Part shown: positions 51,419-64,000 of the stretch, piece by piece | Layout: every line of letters starts with the position of its first letter | How positions within the stretch are numbered: the stretch's first letter is position 1 | DNA from: Dipetalonema caudispina | Taxonomy: Eukaryota; Nematoda; Chromadorea; Rhabditida; Onchocercidae | DNA: 64,000 nucleotides | Direction of reading: 5' to 3' | NCBI GenBank assembly: GCA_013365325.1 | Contig: JABVXV010000024.1 | Location: forward strand, 310,001 to 374,000 | The notes under the pieces: generated by a model | The model's input: the letters and a program-made list of their open reading frames with translations, nothing else | Databases searched by the model: none | What the model was told of the DNA's origin: nothing | Program-made: the position numbers and the translations under genes

Positions 51419-51490
51419 GCGTGCGACATTAGTTTTATACGGAGGGGATAATATGGCTTATGGTACCACTCAATATTTTGCGGAACATCA
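51419..51490 (+). other. Candidate 5' non-coding exon of the MAP4K gene
   Basis: A TTACAG acceptor and a CATCA|GTGAGT donor bracket 72 bases of non-AT-rich sequence. It has an ATG at 51453 reading MAYGTTQYFAEH, but joining it to the acceptor at 51665 meets TAA at once. It is therefore likely a 5' UTR exon carrying a short upstream ORF, or an alternative first exon. Confidence 0.35.
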
Positions 51491-51668
51491 GTGAGTTTCG
51501 ATTTCCCAACATCTGTCAACATTTCTTTTCATATCCAGTCTTTGGCGGTTGTAACAACAGGTAGGTTAAGTTCGATTTCGTTTGGTTTGTCTGTGCAGTA
51601 AATCAGTTTCACTGTTGAAGCAATTATAATGTTCCACCATTAGATAAGATACGACTAAATTTCAGATA

Positions 51669-54600
51669 ATGAGTTTGGATGTCATTAAACGAGCCGATCC
51701 AACCGATGATTACGAACTGTTGCAGCGAGTGGGTTCGGGTACATATGGCGAGGTTTACAAGGCTAAACATATCAGGTTACATATGCCATTTATGTATAAT
51801 GAGTTCTAACTTTTTCTGCTCTTACAAATGCCAAAATTAATGATAGGGATGCCTTGGATGTAGCTAAATCAAATTGGGATATTATGATATCTATAATTAA
51901 ACATCATTTCTTTGATGTATTATCAGCTTTAACCCCCAAAATATTTGTAGGACAGGCGAATTATCTGCAGTGAAAGTGGTGAAGCTGGAAGCTGGCGATA
52001 ATTTTGCTGTTATTCAGCAAGAAATTTTGATGATACGTGGTTGCGTGCATCCGAATATAATTGCATATCACGGTAGCTATCTACGTCGTGATCGACTATG
52101 GATTGTTATGGAGTATTGTAGTGGTGGCTCGCTTCAAGATATTTATCATAGTATGTTTTCATTTTGCTTTGCTTTAGGATTTTTGAAAAAGCTAATGATG
52201 AGACGTTTGTAACATATTTCGTGAATTGTACGGTAAGTTTCGTCACCTTTTAATTGAAATGGCATGCGTACTTAGCTTTTCAAAATAAAGCACCAAGTCT
52301 TTAGCACTTGAACTTCTTTTCAAATGCTTCAGGCAATATGAACTAGAATAAGTCCATATCTCGTAATTGGTTCTAATAAATCAGGGTTAATTTTTATCTC
52401 TTCAGGGCCTCTTATAGTGACAGTATCTGAAATGCAAGGAAGGACATACCTGACAAGCGGGGGATAATGTCCATTTATTTTGCTGTCGTACTTTGTGCTG
52501 TACACTTGTCGGACTCCGAACATTTCTATAGCTATTTCCTTGCTCAAGAAAAAGTGAATCTGAATAATAGAAATAGTATCTTGTCATACTTGAATTTATA
52601 TTGAAGATTCGACTTCATATGGAGATTTAATAGAAATTTCTTTTAGTGACTGGCGCTCTGTCAGAACTGCAAATAGCGTTTGTTTGTCGTGAAACATTGA
52701 AAGGTCTTCATTATCTTCATTCCAAAGGTATGGTACATCGGGACATAAAAGGAGCAAACATACTGCTTACCCATTCTGGTGATGTGAAACTTGGTAAGTA
52801 GCATTTTTTGGAACTTACGAGAGCATTTGGTTTTGAAAGTCCAAATTTTTTGAACTTCAGTTCATTCTTTATTCAGCTGATTTTGGTATTGCTGCCCAAA
52901 TTACCGCTACTATTGGGAAACGGAAGTCATTCATTGGTACTCCATATTGGTAAGTAATAGAATTTCAACAGTTCACGTTGTTCAGAATTAGCGTATTTGT
53001 TTCTTTTACCCTAATTTCTGAGAAATTCTGTTATGTCTGGTTGTTATCAGGATGGCTCCAGAAGTAGCATGTGTGGAACGTCGAGGTGGCTATGGTGTGG
53101 AATGCGATGTTTGGGCTGTTGGAATTACAGCGATTGAACTAGCTGAATTACAACCGCCACTATTTGATTTGCATCCTATGCAAGTTCTGTACCTTATGAC
53201 AAAATCATCTTACAAACCTCCAACACTTAAAGATAAATATAAGTGGTAAGCATTTTCTTTACAATTCTAACTTATTTTCATGTTGAATGTACAAAAAGTT
53301 CAAGCTGAAAATGCAGTTCATTCTCTATCAAGAAGTGGCTTGATTGTTTAATTTCTCTATTTCGTAACGGTTTAATGCAGTTCGTCTCAAGATTCGCATG
53401 ATGTAAATTGTCACAATTTTGAACTAACCTCTTAAAAGAAACTTGTGGCACTTGTCAGATTATTCCATATGCACGAACGTTGATTGCGATTGTGGTAATT
53501 CACTTTTGAATGATTTGAATTGATATCCTGATGTATCTGCACCACTATTTTATTGTTACTATTGTCTTTCAGGTCACCATTCTTCCACGATTTCATTAAA
53601 CAGTGTTTAACGAAAAATCCGAAAAAAAGACCAACTCCAGAAAAGCTCTTAGCTGTATGTTTTCAAAAACTAAGCAAAACTATTTTTTGTTGTTTTCTAT
53701 TTTGTGAAACAACTTACAGTTCCTTCAAAATTTGATAGTTGTTTTCAAATCCGAATTTGTAATTCATTCCTTATTTTAGAGTCACCACTTTGTCCTTGGA
53801 GCGCTTTCCTCTCGAATGACGCGAGATCTGCTAGATAAAGTTAACAATCCTGGAGGTGCATCGTCCGCTTCCGTGTTTGCTCGACAGTTTTCTGCAGTGT
53901 ACACCGATGATGATGAAGAGGTTTATCTTAAACAACGATTCAATGTTTTTTTACATTAATTTTATGGTAATTAATGAACTAGCTTGCATCTTGGAACATC
54001 TTGAATTGTTTGCACTCTTTCTGTTAGCTTATTCAGGGCGAGATATTGACAATATCACGAATTAAGTCACGCGGCCATGCGTGTCCTCGTGCTGCGCAAG
54101 ATGCAATACGTGTTTGTGATGATGCAAATGCACTTATGGCACGAATTTGGGGAGAGCCATCAACTTCCGAAGTCTCCGTAGCTAATTTAGGTCGACGTTA
54201 TCACGAGGTCGTTTTTCATTGTAACTGCAAATTAAAGAAATATGCAGTTATAATAGCACATTCTGTTTAAGATTTATAAATGTGAATTTTTTATCTGTTT
54301 TTAAGGATCGCACACTTCCTGCTAAGGAACATCCGCCATTGCCAGATGTTGTGCAAGCTTTATCGTTGCTTAACGATAATGATGGTGTTATACATGACAT
54401 AGATGATGGAACCTTTTGTTCGTCAGAACAGATTAATGGTTATCTTTTTTGTGTTAATTCATTAGATCGTTATTAGTGTATTCATAAGTACGTTTATCTG
54501 TTTTTTGTCTGTTAAGGGCAACTATGCCATGAGCTAGAAACGGAGAAATTCCGAAATCCGAAAATGTAAAGGTCTGATCTAAAATTCTACTCGATTATTT

Positions 54601-57104
54601 TTTTCACCAACAATATAGGAAACTAGGAAACTGTAAGTTCAGCCATAAATACCCCTTCAGGCTCTTCGGGTTCAGATTTTTTTATGCCTCAACGTCCACC
54701 ACGTACCAAACATCCAATAAAGCGATGTTCATCGCTCGAATCAGCACATTCCGATCCATATTTAAACGAGCAAGTTAGGCATCGGGTTAATGGTTGCGCA
54801 AGCTATGTTTTTCAACGACCTCAGACCTGTTTCGGATTGCCACCAACACCAAAGGTATTTTGCTAAAATATAAGTGCAAATATAACTATTGACTGATGTG
54901 CTATCATTTGAAACTGCTTAGTGAAATTTAGAGAACTTTCATAAATTCTGTGCTTTGTAAAGTTCATAATTTGTGCAGGTCGCGATGGGTGCATGTTTTT
55001 CGCTTGTCTTCCATGATTGTCCGTTACATATAAATAGTACCGCAACATGGATTCATCCGAATACTTCTCGACAGTTTCTGTTGATTGGTGCAGAAGAAGG
55101 AATTTTCACGTTGGATATGGATGAACTGCATGAAGCAGCAATGGTTTTGATACACAAACGACGCTGTTCGTGGTTGCTTGTGCAGAAAAATATTCTTATG
55201 GCCGTACAAGGTTTGTCGTTTCATTCAGTTTTTGACCATATAGTGCTTCAAAATGAAGTTGTTGAAATGCACAGTTATGTTCTGATACAGTCGACATTTA
55301 TTCATGGAAATTGGCAGGTAGAATAAGGAGTCATTGGAGTATTCAAGTTGGGATATAGTCAGCAAAAAATGCATTAAAACATATTTGCTGAATCTTTGAA
55401 ATTTTTAAGATGAAATTTTAGGGAAAACTCCCTACCTTTATCGTCACGACTTAGTTGCTTTATCACAACGAAATCTTACACAAAGGATATCAAAACCAAT
55501 GAATAAGATTCCTGAGAAGTACTTGCCAAAGAAACTTGCTATAACTACACGGTTACCCGAGACCAAGTATGTATTTGAACTATGACTTTCATCAATTACA
55601 TAAACTGCGGTCTTGTTCATATGTTATTTTGTTCATAGTGATTTTCATTACTATTCGATAATTTCAAAAAAGTTAAAAATTCGGATTTTAGAAGGTTTGG
55701 AAACGTTTTTAGGGCCACATAGATATCTTAGAATTCTTCCCAAGTAAGCAACTAACTTATAGAGATGTTATTCACTGCAATGTAGCTCGAAGTGGTGTGA
55801 ATGGTAATGTATATCTCTGTTGTGCTACACCGTCTGCTGTAATATTATTCCAGTGGTACGAACCACTGGCTAAATTTCTAATGCTGAAAACAGTCGAAAT
55901 GCGCATTCCTCATTTTCCACTTCGACCTTTTCAGTTGGTATATTCTGCTGGGACGGATGCTGATTTTCCAAAAGTACGGTTTTGAAGTACTTTATAAGCG
56001 TTTTTCAATATTTCTGTGTTAAAAAAATGAAAATGAGGTTGTAAGCCAAGAAATCGTTTTATTCGACAAGAAACAGCTATTGAGTTTCATCTGCAGGTTT
56101 GCTTGGCGGTGTACAAAGGAGTAGGACGTAAATTTCATCTCCATTATGTAAATTTTAATGACGAAAGTGTGCACTGTGATTTGGATGGACAAGATCGAAC
56201 AGAAGCAGTTTGTCTTAGCGTCGTAGCACTAAAGCAAGTCGATAGAGTAAGTTTTTTTATTTTGAAGATTTATGCAACCTTTTGAAATTGATTGGAGCTG
56301 CTTAACAGCAGAATCGCCGAATTGTGAGTAATTCGTCACATGGAGAAATGTTTGCTGTCCTAACAATAATATTGAAAATGTTATTTTATTACTTTGCGTT
56401 TATTTTTCCGCTGAATTTTTTCTCCTGAATGAAATGTTTAGGATGCATTGTTATTGTGCTATGAGAATCGATGTGTTGTGATCAATCAGAAAGGAATTGT
56501 TAAATCATCTCGTCTTTCGCCAGCGCAATTCAAATTTGGTTTTCAAATTGAAAATCTTGTTTCGCTTTCGGATTCAATTCTCGCTTTTTATCCACATGGC
56601 GTACAGGTATTGCAATAAGATTGAAACTTAACGAAGATTAGAACTGGTATTTTAATGAAATTGCAAAGTGAGGGAAGAATGTTCGTAGGACAGTAGTAGA
56701 AATGTAGAGAATTTCTTACATTATTCAGTTTCAGGGTCGCGCATTTGTTGATGGCTCAATTACACAAGACATTAATGATCCGAATAACATATATCAAGTT
56801 GTAGGAAGCGATAAGTAAGTTTTTGTGAGATTTTATATAGACAAAAAAGACCTGATATTGTTATCAATACGGTAATAAAGAAGCATCTAGTGACTAAAGA
56901 CCAATGAATATTGTGACTTTCGAATTTCACGGAAATTATTACTGTTTTATTCCATCATCGTAATTAATGGAATTCTCCAAACTATGAAAATAAAATATTT
57001 ATATTTCCAGATTGGTAGTTTTAAAACGAAGAGAAACATCTGCAGCCGGAGATTTGTGTGATTTATGTATATTGACGGGGCATGAGAGTACCCTAGCTGG
57101 TTAA
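51669..57104 (+). CDS. gck-2: MAP4K3/5-type Ste20 kinase (germinal centre kinase family)
   Basis: Seventeen exons, all phase-consistent: 51669-51775, 51951-52150, 52647-52793, 52877-52949, 53051-53245, 53573-53654, 53780-53920, 54037-54207, 54306-54438, 54661-54854, 54979-55210, 55422-55566, 55763-55973, 56097-56246, 56442-56606, 56735-56814, 57011-57104. They give 839 residues. The kinase domain spans about residues 14-275: G-loop [15 protein letters not shown] lysine K44 in [13 protein letters not shown] with D135 in [16 protein letters not shown] at 153-155, GTPYWMAPEV, and [13 protein letters not shown] linker with a proline-rich [13 protein letters not shown] follows, and residues from about 490 form a citron homology (CNH) domain ([30 protein letters not shown]) ending [14 protein letters not shown]4Ks activate JNK cascades, and MAP4K3 signals amino-acid status to TORC1. 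The active site is complete. Confidence 0.95.
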
Positions 57105-58449
57105 TGGTCCCTCACTGCAAACTATCTTGGTCACACCAGCTAAGAAGAACAGCTTTTGTATTTTAATGTGTTAATTATTTCATCAGCAACTTCTTATTTC
57201 AGCAACTGTTAGCCCTTGCTGAATTTTTCATGGTCAAAACAATTATGGCATCAAAATTGTTTGAGGCTTTAATTCTGTGGCGTAATTATAAATAACTAGC
57301 ATATGTGTGATTGATCTGCGTACGGTGAAAACGTAGAATACAGCAGTTTTCTGCATTTTTAAAACAACTTTAAATCGAATAAAATAAAATTACAAAATCC
57401 AATGTGTAACTGAGCAGTTTCATCGGTCTTTTGCTATCGAAATCATCTTCAGTTTTTCTTATCTTTAGTATGGTCGTTTTTGTGATAGCAAGTATTGAAG
57501 TGCAAGTGTTGTGATAATACTCCTTATTTCGTGCCATTTATTTGGTTAATAGAAAATTAAACCAGTTTTGGAGATTCGAATAAAGTTATCGTGGAATGTT
57601 AATAGGATTACTAAAGCAATGAAACTTATCGGTTTAATAAGTTAAATTGATGGCAATCGTTAAGAGCTTCTCTGTAGCAAAGTATCTTGCTACTTGGAAG
57701 AATCTTTCCAGATATCAGCTCTTGTTACTATACTTTATTCGTCTCGTCTTCTTTCCTTATTTTTGCAATTTCTCTGTATCTTATCGCATAGGGAATGTAT
57801 TCATATATTGTTCAATTTGTGCAGCTCTTTCAACTGTATTGATTTTTATTTAGATTTTTTATGGAGTTGAAATCTTTGATATAAAAGTAAAGCCGACTTT
57901 TATATCAAAGTCTCTGAGGGTGAGGATTGAATCAGTATTTTTCTAGTCCTCCTATGGTGGGAATTCGGATGGTATAATGGCACCTGATTAAATTCACTCT
58001 CAAGTGTTCATGTGCGACTATACCGCAATTCCCAGTTTTTTCATTTTATCCCTTTTTTTACGGTTGGAAGTTCTCATTTTTATAAGCGATCGTCCGTCAA
58101 TGTTTGTTGTTTTGTATGCCCTAAAATAAATTATTTCAAATAGTACGTAGTGTAACTATCATTTAATATAATATAAGGCATGAATACGATATGAATAAAT
58201 GAAACAGACACAGTGAAAATAGTATTCATAGTACAAATTCCAAATATTTTGGAAGTTAAAATTACAGGATAAGTTGGAATAATTAATAAATATTGGTCAA
58301 AACTAAGCCAAGAGGCACGGTAAGCTTTTTAGTCTCCAAACTTGAAATCTGTTATTAATACAGGGGGAGGGGAAATTAGTTTTACAAATTCTCTATCTGA
58401 AACACAGGAAGGTAATAGTTGGGCATCAAATTTAAATTAATATAAAAAT
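57105..58449. other. Convergent intergenic region between MAP4K and PAPS transporter genes
   Basis: About 1.35 kb between two 3' ends. No exon is supported; the open frame at 57647-57853 is hydrophobic noise. The region contains a stem-loop sequence (57874-57910, listed separately). Confidence 0.5.
57874..57910. repeat. Inverted repeat, 15-bp perfect arms, 7-base loop
   Basis: CTTTGATATAAAAGT at 57874-57888 and its exact reverse complement at 57896-57910 enclose AAAGCCG. It lies in the convergent gap about 770 bases past the MAP4K stop. Read-through RNA from either gene could fold here. The sequence alone gives no function. Confidence 0.9.
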
Positions 58450-61400
58450 TTAGTGTCTAGTCTGTAAAGTCTGATGATGGTGAATATAAATAGTGCCAAA
58501 AATAGCAGTGAATGTTATTAACAAGCCAAACATAGACCAAGAAGACATCGGGTGACCATAAGCTACAGCTGAAAGTAATATGGAGAGTATCTGCCGGAGC
58601 GTCATCATCACCGCAAATATCATAGGCCCAAATCGTTCAATGGTCGTATAAATTACAACCTGAAAAGACGTTCATGACACCAATTCCTTAAGAAACAAAA
58701 ATTCAAATCTTCCTGTTAATGATTTCAATCATGAAGGTTACAAAGTAAATTTAATAAACTGGAATGACTTATTAAAGAGAATATAAATAGAAATACTAAA
58801 GCCACCTGAATAAAACCTCGAGAATATAATGGAAAAATCGCATTAAGGACAAATTCGGAGAGTTGGTGATATTTAAAGTCGCATTTTAGCGTAAATAGCT
58901 CCGGTGAAACAAATTAAGAAGGTAATGGACAAATTAAGACATAAATAACTTAAAGAAAAAAAAAGAATTTCAGATGAAAACTGATGAACTGCACTATTCT
59001 TTCGTTCTCCAAAACATTGAACCAATGAAAAATAAAAGTATTTCAAGCGCGAAAAATCACTAAAAACAAACTTGTTCTCACTTTCTTTCGAAAAAAGAAT
59101 TCAAATAAACCTGTCCTAAAGCGCCTGACAAAGACAATAAAATTATATCTCGGCAAAATCCTTCATGAGTTGCTAGAAAACGGAATGGTGACAGAAACGT
59201 TCCTTCCTCGATAAGTGTTACAAAGCACAACATCATGCTGAACATATTCACACCAAACATCATCTGAAGAACGATAAATGAATGAACACGATTTAAATTT
59301 AAGTCAATATTCATAAAAGAAATGATTGTGTTTGAGTGCTCCACATTAGCGGAGTTTACAGAATTTTATTTGATAAAACAATATCAGGAAAAATAGTTTA
59401 AGTCCCTAAGTAACGGAAGTTAAAACATGGAACTCATATGAGCCACACATAAGGTTTTGAGTTGAAGATTTTATGATTTTCATTTAAAAAGGTCATCTCA
59501 TTAAAAAACCTGGTATCTGGAAACTCGTGGCCGAACATCAAAGAGTTTCTTTTGCCAATTCAAAGTGAAAGCATCAAATAAAAGATAACCGGACATCAAA
59601 CAAATCCCAGAAACAGCAGTCACACGATCGGAAGATAAAACTGCTGCAACTTGATGAAATTATCAGCGACGCCCGAACACATTTTAATAAAGGATCAAGA
59701 AAATTGGACTAATAAGCATAAATAATATTTCAGCAAACTAATCCCAGTTCTCATGAAGCTTTCTTTTCAATTCGTTCACTTTCTACTTCGATTTTTTATT
59801 TTCCTACTTCATATATCTCTATTTTTTTAAAACAAAGCCATAAAACGAAGGAAGCTGATCCATTTTCAGGAGAAATCGTTTGCTTATTCTACCAATTTTT
59901 TGGAATTATCGGAATTTCTCAATCATCAGTTTTTTCTCCTTTTTTTATCACTGTTATCAAGCATGTCTTAACGTTACCGTTAGATCCACTTCCGTTACCG
60001 TTAGATCCAATTCCCTTAGAGCTATTTGAGAGGAGAAACAACGACGCTCCAAACGCAAGCATAACAGCACAAGCACATTCGCCATATCCATAACGCTTAC
60101 CTCTGATAATGAAGCCCATCAACATCGTTGGTAGTACTTTCGATGCTTTGCACACTGTCTGAAAATACTCGATTTCACAAATTTGATTATAAGGATAAGA
60201 TTAACACCTTATCTCCTTAATTCTAATAACGAGTTTTTTCTTTTTTTTTTTCTACGGCACATTTGGATGAGAAGTTATTAAGGTATCAAAAACTTATAGT
60301 TACTTCTCACTGATTTATTTGAGCCTCATTAATTTCAGAAAAGTACCTGAGCAGGAAATGAAACGTATTTCAGTGCCTCGTACTGGCACCACGATGAAAG
60401 CGTATTGGAAAACGATGTAAACGAATGTTTATAATACGGTGGAACGTGAGGAGGTTCTCTATAATAAATTACCGATTTTAAATGATAAAATTACTTCATA
60501 TTGACTTCTAGGCTCATAATTTGTCAACTATAAGTTTCTGCTTTGTTTCATTTATTCTTGTCGATATAATTTCCTTTAAATCATAAGATTTCGGATATTA
60601 TTTAAGAAATTCTATAAAAATTTATCAGATGAAAGGATGAACTGTGAAAAAACCTTTTCCAATTCGAAATCAAGTAAGCTGCACACAAGATAATGGCAAA
60701 AACACGATTCATGAAAACAAGAAATTGAGTATTTTCAAATTTGTTTAGCTGATGATCCACAGTTGATAAATAAGCCTGGAATAAAAACAATCAAGTTTTC
60801 TAGCTTTATTATGAGAAAAATACTTATGTAAATACATTCTCTGTTATGACAATTCATACACATATTTCTACAATTTATGCAGAAAATGTATTCATGCTCA
60901 AAGCGTCATCTTTGCAAGAAAATCCCACAGAGATAAAAGAAAAGCTCAAACCTCTCAGTTTGAGTAATCGATTGAATTAACACTAAAAAGTCAAACGATG
61001 AGAACAAAATTTAAAAACCTGTGTCATAATTCGTTCTTGGATATAACCCATTGAAATAAGAGTGACTTGAAGACTTGAAAAACATAAAACAAGACGGAAA
61101 GAGTCACCGCGGAGATTCCTTTTTTGTGAAACGACTGAGGTCAATTTTATAGAGTCAGAAATCATAAATCCATATTCAGGTTTCCCGAGCGCAAACCTGC
61201 GCAGAAATGAATGAAGCAGTGTTGTAGGCTCGAAACCATCTTCTGGAAATGAAGAATTTTTATATTAAGCACCATAAGTTCGGTTATATTATAATAGGTT
61301 CGTAAACTCTATCAAACGATAATAATTTATATTACTAAAACTTGACATCCAGTGACATAAATTTATGAAATATCCCCATAAAAACATATCTTACCAGCAG

Positions 61401-61584
61401 CTCTTCGACGAACATAATAAACCAACAGAACTACAGGAATTGAAACAGTTCCATAACTCAAAAGAATGAAGAGAAATCGAACAAGCCAGAAGTCGTTTAA
61501 GTAAAATGCAATCATAGCTAAAAAAACAGTTTCATATAATTGATGAAAGAAATCATTAAAATAGTTGGATGAATCATTGCCTAA
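58450..61584 (-). CDS. pst-1: PAPS transporter, SLC35B2 (PAPST1) type, lacking only the 5' exon
   Basis: Eight minus-strand exons, 61584-61395, 61242-61019, 60775-60654, 60458-60347, 60158-59999, 59643-59510, 59263-59111 and 58659-58450, are phase-consistent and encode 434 residues to the TAA. The protein is a multi-span Golgi carrier that imports 3'-phosphoadenosine 5'-phosphosulfate for sulfotransferases. Family marks include [114 protein letters not shown] and [20 protein letters not shown]. The first exon shown starts in phase 0 with LGNDSSNYF and has no in-frame ATG, so the initiator lies upstream, perhaps within 61600-64000. The exon at 60158-59999 has two tandem donors 21 bases apart, and the next acceptor is a CAGCAG pair, so several lengths are possible. 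Confidence 0.93.
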
Positions 61585-64000
61585 CTGAAATGAGAGTACC
61601 GATTTCAATTTTATTATCACTTTTAGATTTCATTTTTACAGTTACACTTCTTTGTGGTCACTTTCTTGCTCACTGTTATGCCAGTCGTTTTAGGTTAAAA
61701 AAACAAACTATTATTTCTGGCAAGAATCTATCATACGGTTGTACAGTTATTTAAACATGTCTTTTTTCAACGAAAAGTGATTGACAATGTCAATGAGGAA
61801 TATTTTTTGTACTGAATTCAACAATTTTCGATTATTCAAGTAATGTTTATCAGTATCAAAAAAATGAGCATGAAGATCTGACATGAACATACGATTGCAT
61901 ATATGTTCTTTGATATTATAATAATATAAAACGCATACATCAGCCTTGAATTTTGTTTATGAGAGATAAGTGTGATTACTTCAGTATCCTAACTTGTGAT
62001 GAACAGTATCAAATATCGTTACCAAACGTGTGAGAAATTCTGTGACACTAAAAAAATCCAACTGTTTAGTCTATCATTCTGTTAACTGACATTCCAGTTG
62101 CAACAACTGTTCACAAATTAAGTTTTTTTTTTTTTTATATTTCATTTCTTTCCAAAGAACCGATCAAAACTTGGCAACATCACAAGCAAAAGATTTTTCA
62201 AATTTTTCTAACTAACAATTCCTAGTAGGGGATTTGAAATATGTAGCAATTAATTACTTATAATACATAAATGATATCTTTTTTAATTTATCCTACAAAA
62301 TTTAAATCTAAACAGAGCAGCTATGATATATTGATAGGAATGAGACAAATAAAAAGCAAGCACGTTACTATATACACCACACTCTTCCCTGTAATTTATT
62401 TCAAGCCTGCCTTAAAAAGGAAGAGAGAAGAGACAGTTAGGTAACAGTTTTGACAGGTAATAAAATTTGCAATTCACTTCCAAATGAACTGAAAAAAGGC
62501 GAAACACACCAACACTCCATAAAAAATATTTCATCCTGAAATGCTTATTTGGATGATCGCCTTTATTTAAAAGCTATTTTATCATTCGAGTCCACTTTGA
62601 AAATGGCAATAAACTCGATTTTTTCTTCGATTCCTCTCATCAAATTCACCACATTTATCGAGTCATTAAAAGTGAATTAAAATTCTCGCCAGAGATATTA
62701 ATCCTTTTTGGATTACTAAATGTTTATAATATGCTCTACCTAGTAAGATAATTGTGACCAAAAATTAGTTTTGCATGTGATATAAAAAAATTTGGAATAA
62801 TGTTAATCAGACAAGAATAACAAAACATGAGATGCAGAGTCACTATCCGCAACCATTGTGACTACTTTTCAACAGAAAAAACGATTAATTTCAAATTCAG
62901 CTTAACAAGAAAATCAAAGAAACTGCTAAATTAATTCTTTTCTTCTTTTCCTACACAGTTCATCGACAATACTTACTTCCACTTTTAACCTACAATTCAA
63001 TGAGATATATTTTTACTTATACCGGCATTATCTAACGTTTTACATCCATTCCATCGCGCATGCAAAGCAACCCGACTAATTTTACAAGATTTTCGAAAAA
63101 CCTACCGACGAAACAGATGATCTTCACAGGTTCTGCACATTTCCTTCATCCGTCATCTTCACAGAACCCTCCAAGAGCTGCACAAAATGACTGAAGTGCT
63201 CCGCTGCACAATATTCACGTTTCACTTCCTATGTTGAATTAGTGAAATGAGAATCAGGAAGCTGACAATTTTATCATAGAGTGAAAAGGATTTACTCAAG
63301 TTTTTGGTTTCAAATATCAGGCGATCCTAAATTTCCAACGATTCATACAGATTATTTCAACCGAAAAAATAGTCCAGCGTAAACAAAAATAAAGTCTTTA
63401 TGGAAAAAGCACTTATATTCAACATATACAGTCAAATAATTACACAACTGAAACAGGATAAAACGTACATGAAAAAACGAAAAAAAATAAATAACTGAAG
63501 AAAAACTACTTTTTGGGTAAATAAAATTGAAAAAATTCAAGCATGACACCTTGCATTATAGCTTCCTTGATTAATATGTCAAAAATTATACAAATTTGTT
63601 AAGGTCATCATTGTCATTGTCGCAGGTTAACATTAAAAGATCCCAGAGCAAATAAACTCATACTGCCTAATTACAGAAGCAGGAAACAGTGAAATAAAGT
63701 AATTTTTGTGATTAATGAAAACTTAATTGTAACCAGGTTAGTAGAATAGAAGAACAAACAAAGATAGAAATGAAGTAAGCGTAAAGATTGCTCAACTATT
63801 TCAAAAAGATACAAGGGAAACCGAAATCGTCACAAAAATTTCAGAAACTCACAACACACAACAGCTCCCTTCCTTATAACGGAGAGCATGTTTGGCTACG
63901 CTTTATATTTTATTTAAAACCAGCAATAAATCCGTAAAAAAATGATTCTATATTAAGACATGATAAACAGTACTGAAGCCTGTTGATATACTAAAATATC
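61585..64000. other. 5' flank of the PAPS transporter gene; first exon not identified
   Basis: About 2.4 kb to the right edge. A distinctly less AT-rich island lies at about 63030-63235. On the minus strand it has short ATG frames and a CGTCG|GTAGGT donor-like site near 63110; on the plus strand it has a 44-codon open frame. It may hold the promoter and a 5' exon of the transporter, or the edge of another gene. The rest is AT-rich with no supported exon. Confidence 0.4.

Noticed and set aside
1..64000. Search for CRISPR arrays, bacterial insertion sequences, tRNA or rRNA genes, and bacterial endosymbiont inserts
   Set aside because: No regularly spaced repeat arrays, transposase frames, tRNA cloverleaf sequences or bacterial-type gene blocks were recognised by eye.

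Overview
The window is nuclear DNA of a nematode, probably a filarial or related spirurid worm. The DNA is very AT-rich with long homopolymer runs. Genes are split into many short exons with TTTCAG-type acceptors and GTAAG/GTTAG donors. Several genes encode nematode-type secreted or membrane proteins. The genus is an inference; nothing here names the species. I built the exon models by hand, checking splice sites and reading phase across every junction and comparing with protein families I know.

Left part (1-11 kb, minus strand): the 5' end of an amnionless-like endocytic receptor gene (exons at 3825-3510, 3114-2996 and 2811-2725; it runs off the left edge). It is followed by the 3' two thirds of a synaptotagmin gene (both C2 domains, 9184-5139), whose 5' exons I could not place.

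Middle-left (16-28.5 kb): small, mostly unrecognised secreted or membrane genes. These are a Cys-rich single-pass membrane protein (16208-17700, +), a Cys-rich secreted protein (18855-19926, +) with an orphan duplicate of its signal-peptide exon (20642-20714), a weak signal-peptide ORF (24553-24350, -), a five-exon secreted protein resembling the MIG-18-like fibronectin type I family (24913-26875, +), and two exons of another Cys-rich protein (27900-28407, +).

Middle (29-45 kb, +): a complete 23-exon ubiquitin-activating enzyme E1 (uba-1, 29255-39190) with a possible nuclear/cytosolic dual-start layout like that of human UBA1, then an 11-exon M17 leucyl-aminopeptidase-like gene (40897-44353).

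Right part (44.8-64 kb): a four-TM MARVEL-like gene (47288-44819, -), a gene-poor 4 kb stretch with a 40-bp CACGTG-containing tandem repeat, a complete 17-exon MAP4K3/5-type (GCK-family) kinase (51669-57104, +), and, convergent with it, a PAPS transporter of the SLC35B2 type (61584-58450, -) missing only its 5' exon.

The genes do not form one pathway. They cover housekeeping (E1, aminopeptidase, PAPS transport for sulfation in the Golgi), signalling (MAP4K), membrane traffic (synaptotagmin, MARVEL, amnionless) and secretion. The most interesting points are the 5' architecture of uba-1, where upstream secretory Cys-rich exons are frame-compatible with its first exon, and the recently duplicated signal-peptide exon.
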